In this document: piece after piece, positions 35,868-45,270 of the stretch
Numbering within the stretch: position 1 is the first letter of the stretch
How the letters are laid out: each line of letters opens with the position of its first letter
Origin: Pseudoalteromonas sp. T1lg75
GTDB taxonomy: Bacteria; Pseudomonadota; Gammaproteobacteria; Enterobacterales; Alteromonadaceae
Length of the DNA stretch: 64,000 bases
NCBI RefSeq assembly: GCF_002964705.1
Contig: NZ_PQCD01000053.1
Coordinates: forward strand, 251,972-315,971
Direction of reading: 5' to 3'
Notes under the pieces: generated by a model
Seen by the model: the letters and a program-made list of their open reading frames with translations, nothing else
Databases searched by the model: none
What the model was told of the DNA's origin: nothing
Program-made: the position numbers and the translations under genes

Positions 35868-37769
35868 ATGCTAGAAAAAATCAGAGAAGGCTCGCAAGGC
35901 TTGGCGGCCAAAATTATTCTAGGGCTAGTGATTTTATCTTTTGCTTTGGCAGGGATCGGGGGCTACTTAGGTCAGACTACCGAGCAATCCGTCGCTGAGG
36001 TGAACGGGGTAAAAATCACGCAGCGCGACTTTGCCAGAGCATTCGACAACGAACGCGCTCGTCAAGAGCAGCAATTCGGTGAATACTTTGCGCAATTAGC
36101 CAATGACCCAACCTTTATGGCTCAACTTCGCCAGTCCGTTACCAATCGCTTAATCCAACAAGAACTACAATCGCAATTAGCGGCAGAAATGGGTTTACGC
36201 GTAAGTGATGCAGAAGTACGTAAAGCAATTATAGACATGCCAGCCTTCCAGTTTGGCGGCAAGTTTAGCAACGACCGTTACCTTCAGGTCATGCGTCAAA
36301 TGGGTTTCCAAGCCGATGACTTCCGCGAGTTTCTTCGTAAAGAAATGACGCGTTCACAGCTGGTCAGCGCCCTGGCAGGTACCGATTTCACCTTGAGCAA
36401 CGAGCTAAACCAAGCGGTTGGCTTGCAGCAACAAGAGCGTGCGATTGATTATTTAGTCATTGATAACGACAAGTTTAAAGAAACGGTCACCGTTAGCGAT
36501 GAAGAAATTCAAAATTACTATGACCTAAACCAAGCCCAGTTCTTAGCGCCTGAGCAGGTTAAGGTGGCGTACGTTGAGCTTAATGCCGACACCCTTGAGT
36601 TGGCCGAGCCTATCAGCGCAGAGCAAATCAAAGAGTACTACGAGCAGAACCAGGCCATGTACAGCGAGCCGGAAAAACGCCGTGTTGCGCATATCTTAAT
36701 TGAGAACAGTGAAGATGACGCCGCAGCACAGCAAAAGGCTGAGGAGTTATTAGCGCAACTGCAGCAGGGTGCCGACTTTGCCGAACTGGCCGAAACTCAG
36801 TCGGACGATATCGTCAGTGCTGAACTAGGTGGTGATCTTGATTGGATTGAGCGCGACATGCTTGACCCTGACTTTGAAGATGCGGCGTTCGCACTGAAGG
36901 ACGTAGGTCAGCTGTCAGAGGTAGTGCAATCTGAGTTTGGTTATCACATCATCAAACTAACCGACTTGCAGCCGGGTGAAATGAAGGCCCTGGCCGATGT
37001 TGAGCCTGAGATCCGCAGCGAGCTTGAGAAAGTTGAAAAAGCCGACATCTATTACGAAAAACAAACAGAGCTGGCAGAGCTGGCGTTTGAAGTATCGGAT
37101 AGCTTGGAAGATGCGGCAGCGGCAATTGGCGCCACGGTGCAAACTACAGACCTATTAGCACGTGTACAACTGCCTGCACCGCTAAATCAGCCCAACGTTG
37201 CTAGCGTTATCTTCTCGCCTGAACTGCTTGAAGATCGTGTTAACTCAGAAGTATTAGAGCTGGGTAACGAACATGTAGTAGTGGTACGTGTTGATGAGCA
37301 CAAGCCAGCGGCTACCAAAGAATTGGCACAAGTACGTGAGCAAATTCAAGATATCCTGGTAGCAGAAAAAGCTTCATCGCTTGCTAAAGAGCAGGCCGAG
37401 ACCTTGTTCGCCGAGCTAGAAGCTGGCACGGCTATCGCTACACTAGCGGAGCAAGCCGGTGTTGAACTGCTAAGCGAAGATAAACTAACGCGTCGTACCT
37501 TTAGTGTGCCGCCAGCGTTGACTCAACAGGTGTTCAAGCTGGCTCACCCGGATGCGACTCCTGTGGTTGACCTGGTAGAGCTTAATAACGGTAACGTGGC
37601 CCTGGTAGCGCTTAAGTCGGTAAATACGCCGAGCGAAACCGAGGTGGACGATCAGGTTAAGCAAAGTCTAACCATGCAACTTGCTAATAAAAACTACCAG
37701 ACCTTCGTAGAAGCGCTAGAAGCGCAAGCGGAAGTGGTACGTAAGCCAATGGCACCGCAAGGCGAATAA
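35868..37769 (+). CDS. ppiD: Membrane-anchored periplasmic chaperone PpiD
   Basis: 633 residues. One N-terminal membrane anchor (about 14-34, IILGLVILSFALAGIGGYL) puts the rest in the periplasm near the SecYEG exit, where it helps newly exported proteins. A SurA-like N-terminal chaperone region is followed by a parvulin domain at about 268-365 (RRVAHILIEN, then LGGDLDWIERD and FGYHIIKLTDL) and a long helical C-terminal part. Length matches E. coli (623). Position after hupB is conserved. Confidence 0.96.
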   Translation: MLEKIREGSQGLAAKIILGLVILSFALAGIGGYLGQTTEQSVAEVNGVKITQRDFARAFDNERARQEQQFGEYFAQLANDPTFMAQLRQSVTNRLIQQELQSQLAAEMGLRVSDAEVRKAIIDMPAFQFGGKFSNDRYLQVMRQMGFQADDFREFLRKEMTRSQLVSALAGTDFTLSNELNQAVGLQQQERAIDYLVIDNDKFKETVTVSDEEIQNYYDLNQAQFLAPEQVKVAYVELNADTLELAEPISAEQIKEYYEQNQAMYSEPEKRRVAHILIENSEDDAAAQQKAEELLAQLQQGADFAELAETQSDDIVSAELGGDLDWIERDMLDPDFEDAAFALKDVGQLSEVVQSEFGYHIIKLTDLQPGEMKALADVEPEIRSELEKVEKADIYYEKQTELAELAFEVSDSLEDAAAAIGATVQTTDLLARVQLPAPLNQPNVASVIFSPELLEDRVNSEVLELGNEHVVVVRVDEHKPAATKELAQVREQIQDILVAEKASSLAKEQAETLFAELEAGTAIATLAEQAGVELLSEDKLTRRTFSVPPALTQQVFKLAHPDATPVVDLVELNNGNVALVALKSVNTPSETEVDDQVKQSLTMQLANKNYQTFVEALEAQAEVVRKPMAPQGE

Positions 37770-37786
37770 TCATCGCTAAAGCATAA

Positions 37787-37816
37787 AAGAAAGGCCGCAT
37801 TTGCGGCCTTTTTTAT
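37787..37816. terminator. ppiD terminator
   Basis: AAGGCCGCA-TT-TGCGGCCTT plus T run; an A run on the left allows use by the convergent sap operon too. Confidence 0.85.
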
Positions 37817-37916
37817 TGCTGTGCGCGACTCTTCGGTGAGCAAGGGCAGAGTGTTTAATAGGTTAAGTGTGTCCTGAGTCCGTACTTGAACCCTAAGCTT
37901 GTTTTATCCAGGGTAA

Positions 37917-38678
37917 CTAGCAGGTCAGCAGCCGCTGACAGGTTTTTGATTGCGGGTTGGTGAAGATTTCCCGGGTGTTACCGTACTCCACAACCTCGCC
38001 GTGATCCAACACCATCACCTGATCGCTCATATGCTTTACCAGGCTCAGGTGGTGGGTGATCAATACATAGCTTAGGCCGCTCTCGCGTTGCAACTCCAAC
38101 AGCAGATTCACCGTCTGTGCCCGTACCGAAGGATCCAAAGAGGATAAGGCTTCATCAAGCACCAACACCTTGGGGTCGAGGATAAGCGCTCTGGCGAGCG
38201 CCACTCGCTGCAACTGCCCGCCGGAGAACATATGCGGATAATAGTGGCGGTGCTCAACTAACAAGCCCACTTTGGAGAGGGTCTGCTTAATTTTTTCCAG
38301 GCGCTCGGCAGCGCTTAATTTAGTATTAAAACGCAGGCAATCGTCCAAGGTTTCCTCTATGGTCAGGGCCGGATTAAGCGAGGTCGTTGGGTCTTGAAAG
38401 ATCAGGCGGATAGCACTGCTATCACCCAAATGCTTGGGGCCATCCTTAATCAGCTCGCTTTCAAGAATGATCTGCCCACTACTGACTTCATCGGCACCGG
38501 CCAACACCTTGGCGAGCGTGCTTTTCCCCGCGCCGGTTTCGCCTATCACCGCCAGGGTTTCGCCTTGGCCAATACAAAAGGAAATATCTTTGAGCAGGGA
38601 CACCTTTTTATGGCTGAGCAAACCGGCGCGGACATTGATCATTTTATTCAGTGCTTGCACTTTCAGTAGGGGTTGCAT
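37917..38678 (-). CDS. sapF: Peptide ABC transporter ATP-binding protein SapF
   Basis: 253 residues. ABC ATPase of the Sap system, linked to resistance to antimicrobial peptides and to peptide, heme or putrescine traffic in enteric bacteria. Walker A GETGAGKST, signature FSGGQLQRVALARAL, Walker B VLVLDEALSSLD, and switch His in LITHHLSLV are all intact. Its ATG overlaps the end of sapD by one base. Last gene of the pspF-sap run; the convergent ppiD terminator lies about 100 bp beyond. Confidence 0.94.
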   Translation of the reverse strand: MQPLLKVQALNKMINVRAGLLSHKKVSLLKDISFCIGQGETLAVIGETGAGKSTLAKVLAGADEVSSGQIILESELIKDGPKHLGDSSAIRLIFQDPTTSLNPALTIEETLDDCLRFNTKLSAAERLEKIKQTLSKVGLLVEHRHYYPHMFSGGQLQRVALARALILDPKVLVLDEALSSLDPSVRAQTVNLLLELQRESGLSYVLITHHLSLVKHMSDQVMVLDHGEVVEYGNTREIFTNPQSKTCQRLLTC

Positions 38679-39718
38679 CAGCTTTGCTCCTGCTTATGTT
38701 CCTGTAATTCCTGCTCTAGCGTATGTTCTTTCTCCTGCTTATGCAGCGGAAAGTGGCAGGCGTAGCTGTGGCCATGCTCTTTTTCCAGCTTAGGTGTCAC
38801 CACACAGGCTTTTTGTGCGTTGGGACAGCGGGGACCCAGGCGACAGCCTATTGGCAGGTGCTGCAAGGTCGGAATGGTGCCTTTGAGGGCGTACAGGGGT
38901 TGCTTATGGCCCAGGGCCATATCGTAGTCGGGCAGGCTTTGCAGTAATGCCTTGGTGTAAGGATGGCGCGGGTGAGCAAATACCTGCTCGGTGGGCCCTG
39001 CTTCTACCATCTGACCGCAATACAGTACATGCATGCCATGGGTCCAGTCTGTGAGCTCTTCGAGTTCGTGGGAGATCATCAAGATGGACATGTTTTTGAG
39101 CTGGTTTAAACTCTTTAACAGCCTAAATACCTGGGCGCGCGTGGTACTCTCAAGCGCCGTGGTGGGTTCATCGGCAATAAGCAAGCGCGGTGAGCGGGCG
39201 ATGGCCATGGCGATCATCACCTTTTGACACACCCCTTCGGAGAGTTCATGAGGGTAGCTGGACAGCACCTTTGAGTGCTCCTTGATACCGACCTTATGCA
39301 ACAAGGCACGTACGCGTTTTTTCTTGGCACGGCGGCGCTGGAAAATATTACCGCTTTGATCCGTTTCGGGAATACTTTCTTCAATCTGGTCGCTGATTTT
39401 CGCCGTTGGATCCAGGCAGCGGCTTGGCTCCTGATAAATCATCGCCAGGTCTTGGCTCACCAGCTTACGGCGCTTTTCATCGGACAGGCGCATTAGGTCC
39501 ACACCGCGCCAGTGCATACGATCCGCACGCACCTCCCAGCGTTTATTGAGGGCACCCACCAAGGCTTTGGCAATCAGACTCTTCCCCGAGCCGGACTCGC
39601 CGATAAGGGCATGCACTTCACCTTCTTTAAGGCTGAAATTAACACCGTCAACCACGCGAATAATGGAGTCCGAGGTTTTCAACTCTATGGTGAGGTTGCG
39701 AATATCAAGTAACTGCAT
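38678..39718 (-). CDS. sapD: Peptide ABC transporter ATP-binding protein SapD
   Basis: 346 residues. Second ATPase of the Sap transporter, with the C-terminal oligopeptide-transporter extension holding four Cys (GCRLGPRCPNAQKACVV, CHFPL) of the iron-sulfur-like cluster type seen in DppD/OppD. Walker A GESGSGKS and Walker B LLIADEPTTALE are normal, but the signature is LSEGVCQKV instead of LSGGQ, a change also present in E. coli SapD (EGECQKV as I recall it). The tail is a Glu/Gln/Lys/His-rich run. Overlaps both neighbours by one to four bases, suggesting coupled translation. Confidence 0.93.
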   Translation of the reverse strand: MQLLDIRNLTIELKTSDSIIRVVDGVNFSLKEGEVHALIGESGSGKSLIAKALVGALNKRWEVRADRMHWRGVDLMRLSDEKRRKLVSQDLAMIYQEPSRCLDPTAKISDQIEESIPETDQSGNIFQRRRAKKKRVRALLHKVGIKEHSKVLSSYPHELSEGVCQKVMIAMAIARSPRLLIADEPTTALESTTRAQVFRLLKSLNQLKNMSILMISHELEELTDWTHGMHVLYCGQMVEAGPTEQVFAHPRHPYTKALLQSLPDYDMALGHKQPLYALKGTIPTLQHLPIGCRLGPRCPNAQKACVVTPKLEKEHGHSYACHFPLHKQEKEHTLEQELQEHKQEQS

Positions 39719-40611
39719 TAGTCCGCCCGTCGCTCTTTAAGTACGTTGCGCAGGCCATCGCCAACCAGGTTGGTGGACAGCACGGCTAAAAATAGCAAGA
39801 TCCCCGGCAGCGCTACGGTCCAGGGCGCCAGATAAATTAAGCCGAGGTTTTCCGCCAAAATCGCACCCCATTCTGCGGTCGGGGGCTGGGCACCGAGCTT
39901 TAAAAAGCCCAGGGCAGCAATATCGAGGATTGCCAGCGACAAGGCCATGGTGAAGATAACCACGATGCGCTCATAAATGTTGGGGAAAATACCGCGCACT
40001 AAAATTTGCCAATGGTTAGCGCCGTCCAAACGAAAGGCGCTGATATAGTCCTTGCTCAGCTCTTCCACCACCAGGTTGCGTACCGAGTGAATAAATTGCG
40101 GCAGCAGTGCGAAAATAATGGCCCAGACGGTATTCATCAGACCCGGACCGAGTATGGCAATAATAATAATGGCCAGCAGCAACGAGGGGATGGACAGGGT
40201 GATATCAAGCAGGTGATTCAAAAAGCTGGCCCGCAGTCCGCGGCTGATCCCAGCAACCGTACCCACCAACACGCCCACGAGCGTGGTCACCAGCGCCGCC
40301 ACGATAGATAGGCCAAAGGTGTAGGTGGCGCCATTCATTAGCCTGGAGAGCACATCACGGCCCAGATCATCGGTGCCGAGAATAAAGCGCACATCGCCGT
40401 CTTCGTGCCAAGATGGCGGGATCAACAGCGCGTCGGCATGTTGCTCATTGATACCATAAGGCGCCAACAGGGGGGCGGTGGCCGCTAACACGGTAAGCGC
40501 CAGGAACAACCACAAGCCAACCAGGGAAACGTGGTTGGCCCTAAATTTACGCCACAGCCTGAAAAGCGGCGAGACGTTGGATTGTTCGGTAAATAATTTA
40601 AAGTTTGCCAT
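39718..40611 (-). CDS. sapC: Peptide ABC transporter permease SapC
   Basis: 297 residues with six membrane helices and the permease EAA-type loop (YISAFRLDGANHWQILVRGIFPN, landmark DGANHWQILVRGI). The N-terminal OppC-type segment (WRKFRANHVSLVGLW) is present. I chose the ATG at 40611 (MANFKLF); an open frame reaches further upstream into sapB but has no homologous look. It overlaps the end of sapB by 14 bases. Confidence 0.93.
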   Translation of the reverse strand: MANFKLFTEQSNVSPLFRLWRKFRANHVSLVGLWLFLALTVLAATAPLLAPYGINEQHADALLIPPSWHEDGDVRFILGTDDLGRDVLSRLMNGATYTFGLSIVAALVTTLVGVLVGTVAGISRGLRASFLNHLLDITLSIPSLLLAIIIIAILGPGLMNTVWAIIFALLPQFIHSVRNLVVEELSKDYISAFRLDGANHWQILVRGIFPNIYERIVVIFTMALSLAILDIAALGFLKLGAQPPTAEWGAILAENLGLIYLAPWTVALPGILLFLAVLSTNLVGDGLRNVLKERRAD

Positions 40612-41632
40612 GCGCTTGATTCCGTGAGATCGGGTCGAGCAGGGTATAGAGTAACTCGGTGAAAATAGTCGCAAAAATAATAAACATGGAAATAGCTAAC
40701 AGGCCACCCTGAATAGCCGGGAAGTCACGCTGATAAATGCTGTCGATAAGCCAACGGCCTATACCCGGCCAGGAGAAAATAACTTCGGTGATCATCGCCA
40801 GGGTGATCAAGGCGCTAAACTGCAAACCAATTTGCTTAATGACCGGCAGCAAGGCGTTACGCAGGGCGTGGTGAATAATCAACTGGCGACGACTCAGACC
40901 CTTGGCGCGCGCGGTTTTGATGTAATTTTGTTCTAGTACGTTGAGCATGGAATCACGGGTAAAGCGCACCAATACCGTGGTTGGGTAGGTGGCCAGCACT
41001 AGGGTCGGCAATGCCAGGTGATGCAGGGCATCGGTAAAGGCCTGACCGCCATAGGGGAAACCGGCAAGCATCACATCAAGGAGAATAAAGTGGGTGCTGG
41101 CGGGTATTTCATACAATAAACTGATGCGTCCGGACATGGGGAACAGGCCCAATTGCAGGCAAAACACCATGATCAATAACAGCGCCAGCCAAAATATGGG
41201 CACCGAGTAACCCACCAGGGTGATGCCGCTGATCAGCTTATCGGGCCAACGACCCTGCGACAGCGCCGCGAGAATACCGGCGGGAACGCCGACAATCACC
41301 GAGACCAACAAGGCATACACGGCGAGCTCGAAGGTGGCCGGTGCCAAGGTAAGCACATGACTAAAAACCGGATCCCCTGAGGCAAAGGATAAGCCCCAGT
41401 CCCCTTGGAGAATACGCCCGACAAAGGCCAGATATTGGCTGATATAGCCCTCATCGAGATGGTACTTGGCGCGTAGCTCGGCGCTTTGTGAAAAGCCCGC
41501 AGTTTCTATGCCACTGAAATTGGTGAGCGGCTCTCCGGGAAACAGATAGCCCAGGGAAAAGGTAAACAGGCTCAGGGTAAAGAGCATAAACAGCAGCAGC
41601 GAGAACCGGCGAATGGCAAATTCAAACATCAT
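40598..41632 (-). CDS. sapB: Peptide ABC transporter permease SapB
   Basis: 344 residues, DppB/OppB-type permease: N-terminal FAIRRFSLLLFMLFTLSLFTF, six helices, and the loop YIKTARAKGLSRRQLIIHHALRNALLP that contacts the ATPases (landmark TARAKGLS). It starts inside the end of sapA (overlap of four bases). Forms the inner-membrane channel with SapC. Confidence 0.94.
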   Translation of the reverse strand: MMFEFAIRRFSLLLFMLFTLSLFTFSLGYLFPGEPLTNFSGIETAGFSQSAELRAKYHLDEGYISQYLAFVGRILQGDWGLSFASGDPVFSHVLTLAPATFELAVYALLVSVIVGVPAGILAALSQGRWPDKLISGITLVGYSVPIFWLALLLIMVFCLQLGLFPMSGRISLLYEIPASTHFILLDVMLAGFPYGGQAFTDALHHLALPTLVLATYPTTVLVRFTRDSMLNVLEQNYIKTARAKGLSRRQLIIHHALRNALLPVIKQIGLQFSALITLAMITEVIFSWPGIGRWLIDSIYQRDFPAIQGGLLAISMFIIFATIFTELLYTLLDPISRNQAHGKL

Positions 41633-43232
41633 GGCTCTTTACTCGCGTGGGCTAGGGAAATACCGCCAAACGGGCTTAGGGTAATGCCTTGGATATTGGC
41701 ATCATTGGCCTGTGAGCGTTTACCGTGGGCCAAAGGCAGCAGCGGCAATTGCTCGGCAATCATTTGCTGGGCCTTAACATAAAACTCTTTGCGCTGTGCT
41801 TGATCCGTGGTGGCCAGTGCCTGGGTGAGCAAAAAGTCGAATTCCGGGTTACACCAGTTGGCTGGGTTTTTACCGCTAAAGGTAGCGGCACAACTGAGTA
41901 AGGGACTAAAGAAGTTATCTGGGTCCGGGGTGTCGGCAGCCCAGCCCAATAACACGCTGTCGTGACGATGTTCATCGACGCGCTGCAAGAAGGTGTTCCA
42001 CTCGTATTCGACTATGCGCACCTTCACGCCCACCTCGCGTAAGTCGCTCTGCATCAGCTCCGCCATTTTACGCGCGTTGGGGTTGTAAATCCGGCTCACC
42101 GGCATGGCCCAAATGCTCATTTCAAAGCCATTTTCATAGCCGGCCTCGGCCAGTAGCTCGCGGGCCTTATCCGGGTTGTATCCGGGTAAGTTATTTTGTT
42201 CCTGGTAGGCCCAACTAATGGGCGGCAGCATGGAGGTCGCCTTCACACCTTGGCCGTAATACACCGCCTGCATGATTTTATCCACATTAATGGCGTGGGC
42301 GAGGGCACGACGCACCTCGGGGTTGTTAAAGGGCACACGCTCTGTGTTAAAGGCCCAGTAGCCAATATTTAAATTATCCTGCTGCTGTAAGTCTATGTCA
42401 CTGCGCTGGCGTAATACATCGAGCTGGGTGGCACTGGGGTGCGGGGTGACATCACACTCCTTGGTTAACAGCTTGACGATACGCGTGGTGCCGTTGGGGG
42501 TAATATCAAACACCAGCTGGTCGAGGTTGACCTGGTGCTCCCAATAATCCGGGTGGCTGTAATAGCGAATAAAGCGGTCTCGTTGATACTCGCGATAAAC
42601 GAAGGGTCCGGTGCCCACTGGGTATTGGTCGAACAGCTCCATTTGCTCGTTTTCCATCAGTTTCATGGCGTACTCGCGCGAGGTGATGGCGGCAAAGTCG
42701 GTGGCCAGGTTGGCTAAAAAGCTGCTTTCCGCATTAAAGAGCTCAAAGGTCACCTGATATTCCGAGTCCTTGCGAATATTGCGGATCAACTGATCCAAGC
42801 CGACACTTTGAAAATACGGGTAATTGGCTTCACCAACAAAGTGATAAGGATTATAGACATGAACAAGCGATTAAAGGAGAAGACTACATCGTCGGCGTTG
42901 AAAAGGCGCGTGGGTGAGAAATAGGCGGTGTTATGAAAATGCACGTCTTCACGCAGTTTAAAGGTGATTTCGGTGCCATCTCGGCTTATTTTCCAACTGG
43001 TCGCCAGCTCGGGAATAAATTCGCCGCTGACCGGGTCGATACGCAGCAGTCTGTTGTAAAGTTGTTTGGAAATGATGTCTATGGTGGAGCCGGAGGTGGT
43101 CACCTGAGGGTTAAACGACACCGGGTTGGCTTCGGCGCAATAAACCATGCCTTCTATGGGCGCATAGTGGGCATCTTCATTTTGGCACCCGGCGAGAACT
43201 AACGCCACGGTGCCCAACAACCATTTATACAC
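41629..43232 (-). pseudogene. sapA: Peptide-binding protein SapA, frameshifted
   Basis: Periplasmic solute-binding protein of the Sap transporter (SBP family 5). It begins at a GTG (43232), three bases after the pspF stop, with a lipoprotein-type signal ending LVLAGC, and reads well to DDVVFSFNRLF. The reading then leaves frame. The continuation VYNPYHFVGEANYPYFQ and GLDQLIRNIRKDSEY, matching SapA homologues in order, is one frame away and runs to 41629. One base is missing at about 42859-42861. Restored, the protein would have about 534 residues (E. coli 547). As written, only 148 residues are made, including a short wrong-frame tail. True mutation or assembly error cannot be told here. Confidence 0.88.
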
Positions 43233-43235
43233 GGG

Positions 43236-44327
43236 CTAAGCCTCTTGTTTTTGCTGCGAATCAAGCAAATTGTATTTCTTTAAATATCCTCTCAGTTGAT
43301 GATACGTTAATCCGAGCATTTGTGCAGTTTTCTTTTGATTAAATTGACTAAATTTAAGCGCTTGGCGTAACAGCTCGGTTTCGTATTCAGCGGATAACTG
43401 CTTCAGGTCGCACGGGAAGCTAAAGCTTGGTTCGCTGGTGTTGTTGGCCACCGTCCCAGCGCTTCCTGAGTCACTGTTTTGGGCCGAGTCGTGAGCGCCT
43501 ATTGATGGCGTGGCGATCGGGCGGTTAGTTGATGCCTGTGGTCGAAACGGGCTGGCAAAGGGATCAAGGTTAATGCTGTGCACCGCCAGGTCTTCATTAC
43601 CATGGCGATAGAGGCTGCGTTCAATTACGTTTTTTAATTCACGCACATTGCCGGGCCAGTGATATTCCAACAGGGCTTGTTTGGCTCGGGTGGTAAAGCC
43701 GCTAAAGAGTTCCCAACCGAGATTACGGGCCATGTTTATGGCGAAGTGCTCTGCCAACAGCAATATATCTTCTTGGCGCTCACGCAGTGGCGGCAAGGTG
43801 ATCACATCAAACGCGAGGCGGTCGAGTAAGTCGTGGCGAAAATGCCCTTGGTCGGCCAGGGCGGGTAAGTCTTCATTGGTGGCACAAATGAGCCGGGTGT
43901 CGACCTTAATTGGCGCGCGGCCACCGACGCGCTCAAACTCGCCATATTCTATTACCCGTAACAGTTTTTCCTGTACCGCGGCCGGGGTATTGGCTAATTC
44001 ATCGAGGAACAGGCTACCGCCATTGGCGCGCTCGAAGCGCCCTTCATGGCGTTTGCTGGCGCCAGTAAAGGCCCCGCTTTCATGGCCAAACAGCTCGCTT
44101 TCCAGCAAATTTTCGTTCAGCGCCGCACAGTTGAGGCTCACATAGCTTTGATCCCAACGTCGCGAGAGATAGTGTAAACGGGCGGCAATAAGTTCTTTAC
44201 CCGTACCGCGCTCGCCAATCACCAACACCGGCTTATCCAGTGGCGCCAGTTGAGAAACCTGATCGAGCACGGTTAAAAAGCTGTCGGATTGGCCGAGCAG
44301 ATTGTCATTTTTACGAAACTGACTCAT
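43236..44327 (-). CDS. pspF: Phage-shock operon activator PspF
   Basis: 363 residues. Sigma-54 enhancer-binding protein without a receiver domain, held inactive by PspA. The AAA+ module (5-240) carries Walker A GERGTGKE, the sigma-54 contact loop ESGAFTGASKR, Walker B GGSLFLDELAN and the arginine fingers near RHDLLDRLAF. A Fis-type helix-turn-helix lies at the end (KTAQMLGLTYHQLRGYLKKY). A low-complexity linker rich in Ser, Asn and Ala (about 265-310) is longer than in E. coli. Divergent from pspA and immediately upstream of sapA. Confidence 0.96.
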   Translation of the reverse strand: MSQFRKNDNLLGQSDSFLTVLDQVSQLAPLDKPVLVIGERGTGKELIAARLHYLSRRWDQSYVSLNCAALNENLLESELFGHESGAFTGASKRHEGRFERANGGSLFLDELANTPAAVQEKLLRVIEYGEFERVGGRAPIKVDTRLICATNEDLPALADQGHFRHDLLDRLAFDVITLPPLRERQEDILLLAEHFAINMARNLGWELFSGFTTRAKQALLEYHWPGNVRELKNVIERSLYRHGNEDLAVHSINLDPFASPFRPQASTNRPIATPSIGAHDSAQNSDSGSAGTVANNTSEPSFSFPCDLKQLSAEYETELLRQALKFSQFNQKKTAQMLGLTYHQLRGYLKKYNLLDSQQKQEA

Positions 44328-44359
44328 TTACACTAACTCTTAGTAATTTTTGCTAAAGC

Positions 44360-44468
44360 TTAGTGTATTTCATTATTTGACGATTAGAAAGGGGTTTGTT
44401 AAAAGTGGTGTAACTGAATGAAAAGTATGGCTTTATTAAGTTATTTTAAAGTTGGCAAGCAACTTGAT
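44360..44468 (+). promoter_or_regulatory. Sigma-54 promoter of pspA with candidate PspF sites
   Basis: TTGGCAAG-CAAC-TTGAT (44452-44468) has the -24 GG and -12 spacing of sigma-54 promoters; the -12 reads GA where consensus is GC, comparable to the imperfect -12 of E. coli pspA. Upstream TTAGTGTATTTC (44360-44371) resembles the PspF-binding motif TTAGTGTAATTC and would also cover the pspF promoter. Confidence 0.7.
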
Positions 44469-44516
44469 ACCACGTAGAGTAGTCAACGAAGACTTCTACA
44501 TTTGAGGTATAAGATT

Positions 44517-45188
44517 ATGGGAATTTTCTCACGTTTTGCAGATATCGTTAATTCGAATATCAATGCCATTTTAGACAAGGCCGAAGATCCTGAAAAGATG
44601 GTACGCCTGATTATTCAGGAAATGGAAGACACCTTGGTTGAGGTGCGTTCTACTTCGGCAAAAACTTTGGCGGAAAAGAAAGATCTTAGCCGTCGCTTGG
44701 AAACACTGAACAAGCAGGTTGAGCAGTGGCAGGAAAAAGCCGAGCTGGCGCTGTCGAAAGACCGTGACGACCTGGCTCGAGCGGCGCTTATCGAAAAGAA
44801 TAAGGCGGCGGAAGCCCAAGTTGCTCTAGAGCGCGAGATGGAGCATGTTGAAGAGCACATCAACAAGCTGCAGCAAGAGATCAGTACCTTGCAGGAAAAG
44901 CTGAGCGATGCCAAAGCTCGTCAAAAAGCCATTATTTTGCGTCAACGCTCGGTACAATCGCGCCTTGATGTCAAGAAAACACTTGATGGCAACAAGGTAC
45001 AGGACGCGCTTGATAAGTTTGAGCGTTACGAAACTAAAATCGACGGTTTAGAAGCCCAGGTTGAATCGTACGAGCTAGGTCAAAAGTCATTGTCTGACGA
45101 GATCGAACAGTTGGAAAAAGACGAAAAGATCGACGACGAATTGTCGGCGCTTAAAGCGAAAATGGGTAAAAGTGAAAAAGCAGAATAA
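44517..45188 (+). CDS. pspA: Phage-shock protein A
   Basis: 223 residues, almost entirely coiled-coil helix (PspA/Vipp1/ESCRT-III family). It binds stressed inner membrane and inhibits PspF. The N-terminal amphipathic helix MGIFSRFADIVNSNINAILD is split here as MGIFSRFADIV and NSNINAIL. The start at 44517 follows GAGGT and matches E. coli PspA (222). Heads pspABC; expected to be induced by envelope stress through sigma-54 and PspF. Confidence 0.97.
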   Translation: MGIFSRFADIVNSNINAILDKAEDPEKMVRLIIQEMEDTLVEVRSTSAKTLAEKKDLSRRLETLNKQVEQWQEKAELALSKDRDDLARAALIEKNKAAEAQVALEREMEHVEEHINKLQQEISTLQEKLSDAKARQKAIILRQRSVQSRLDVKKTLDGNKVQDALDKFERYETKIDGLEAQVESYELGQKSLSDEIEQLEKDEKIDDELSALKAKMGKSEKAE

Positions 45189-45197
45189 CAATGATTA

Positions 45198-45233
45198 GTG
45201 GGCGAGCTCGACAAGTTTCACGGCTACGCCCAC
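45198..45233 (+). other. Intercistronic hairpin between pspA and pspB
   Basis: GTGGGCG pairs with CGCCCAC around a 22-base loop; no T run follows, so it more likely stabilises the pspA message than terminates it. Confidence 0.5.
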
Positions 45234-45270
45234 ACTTATAATACGCCGAAGCAACAGGCAGGAGAGGAAG

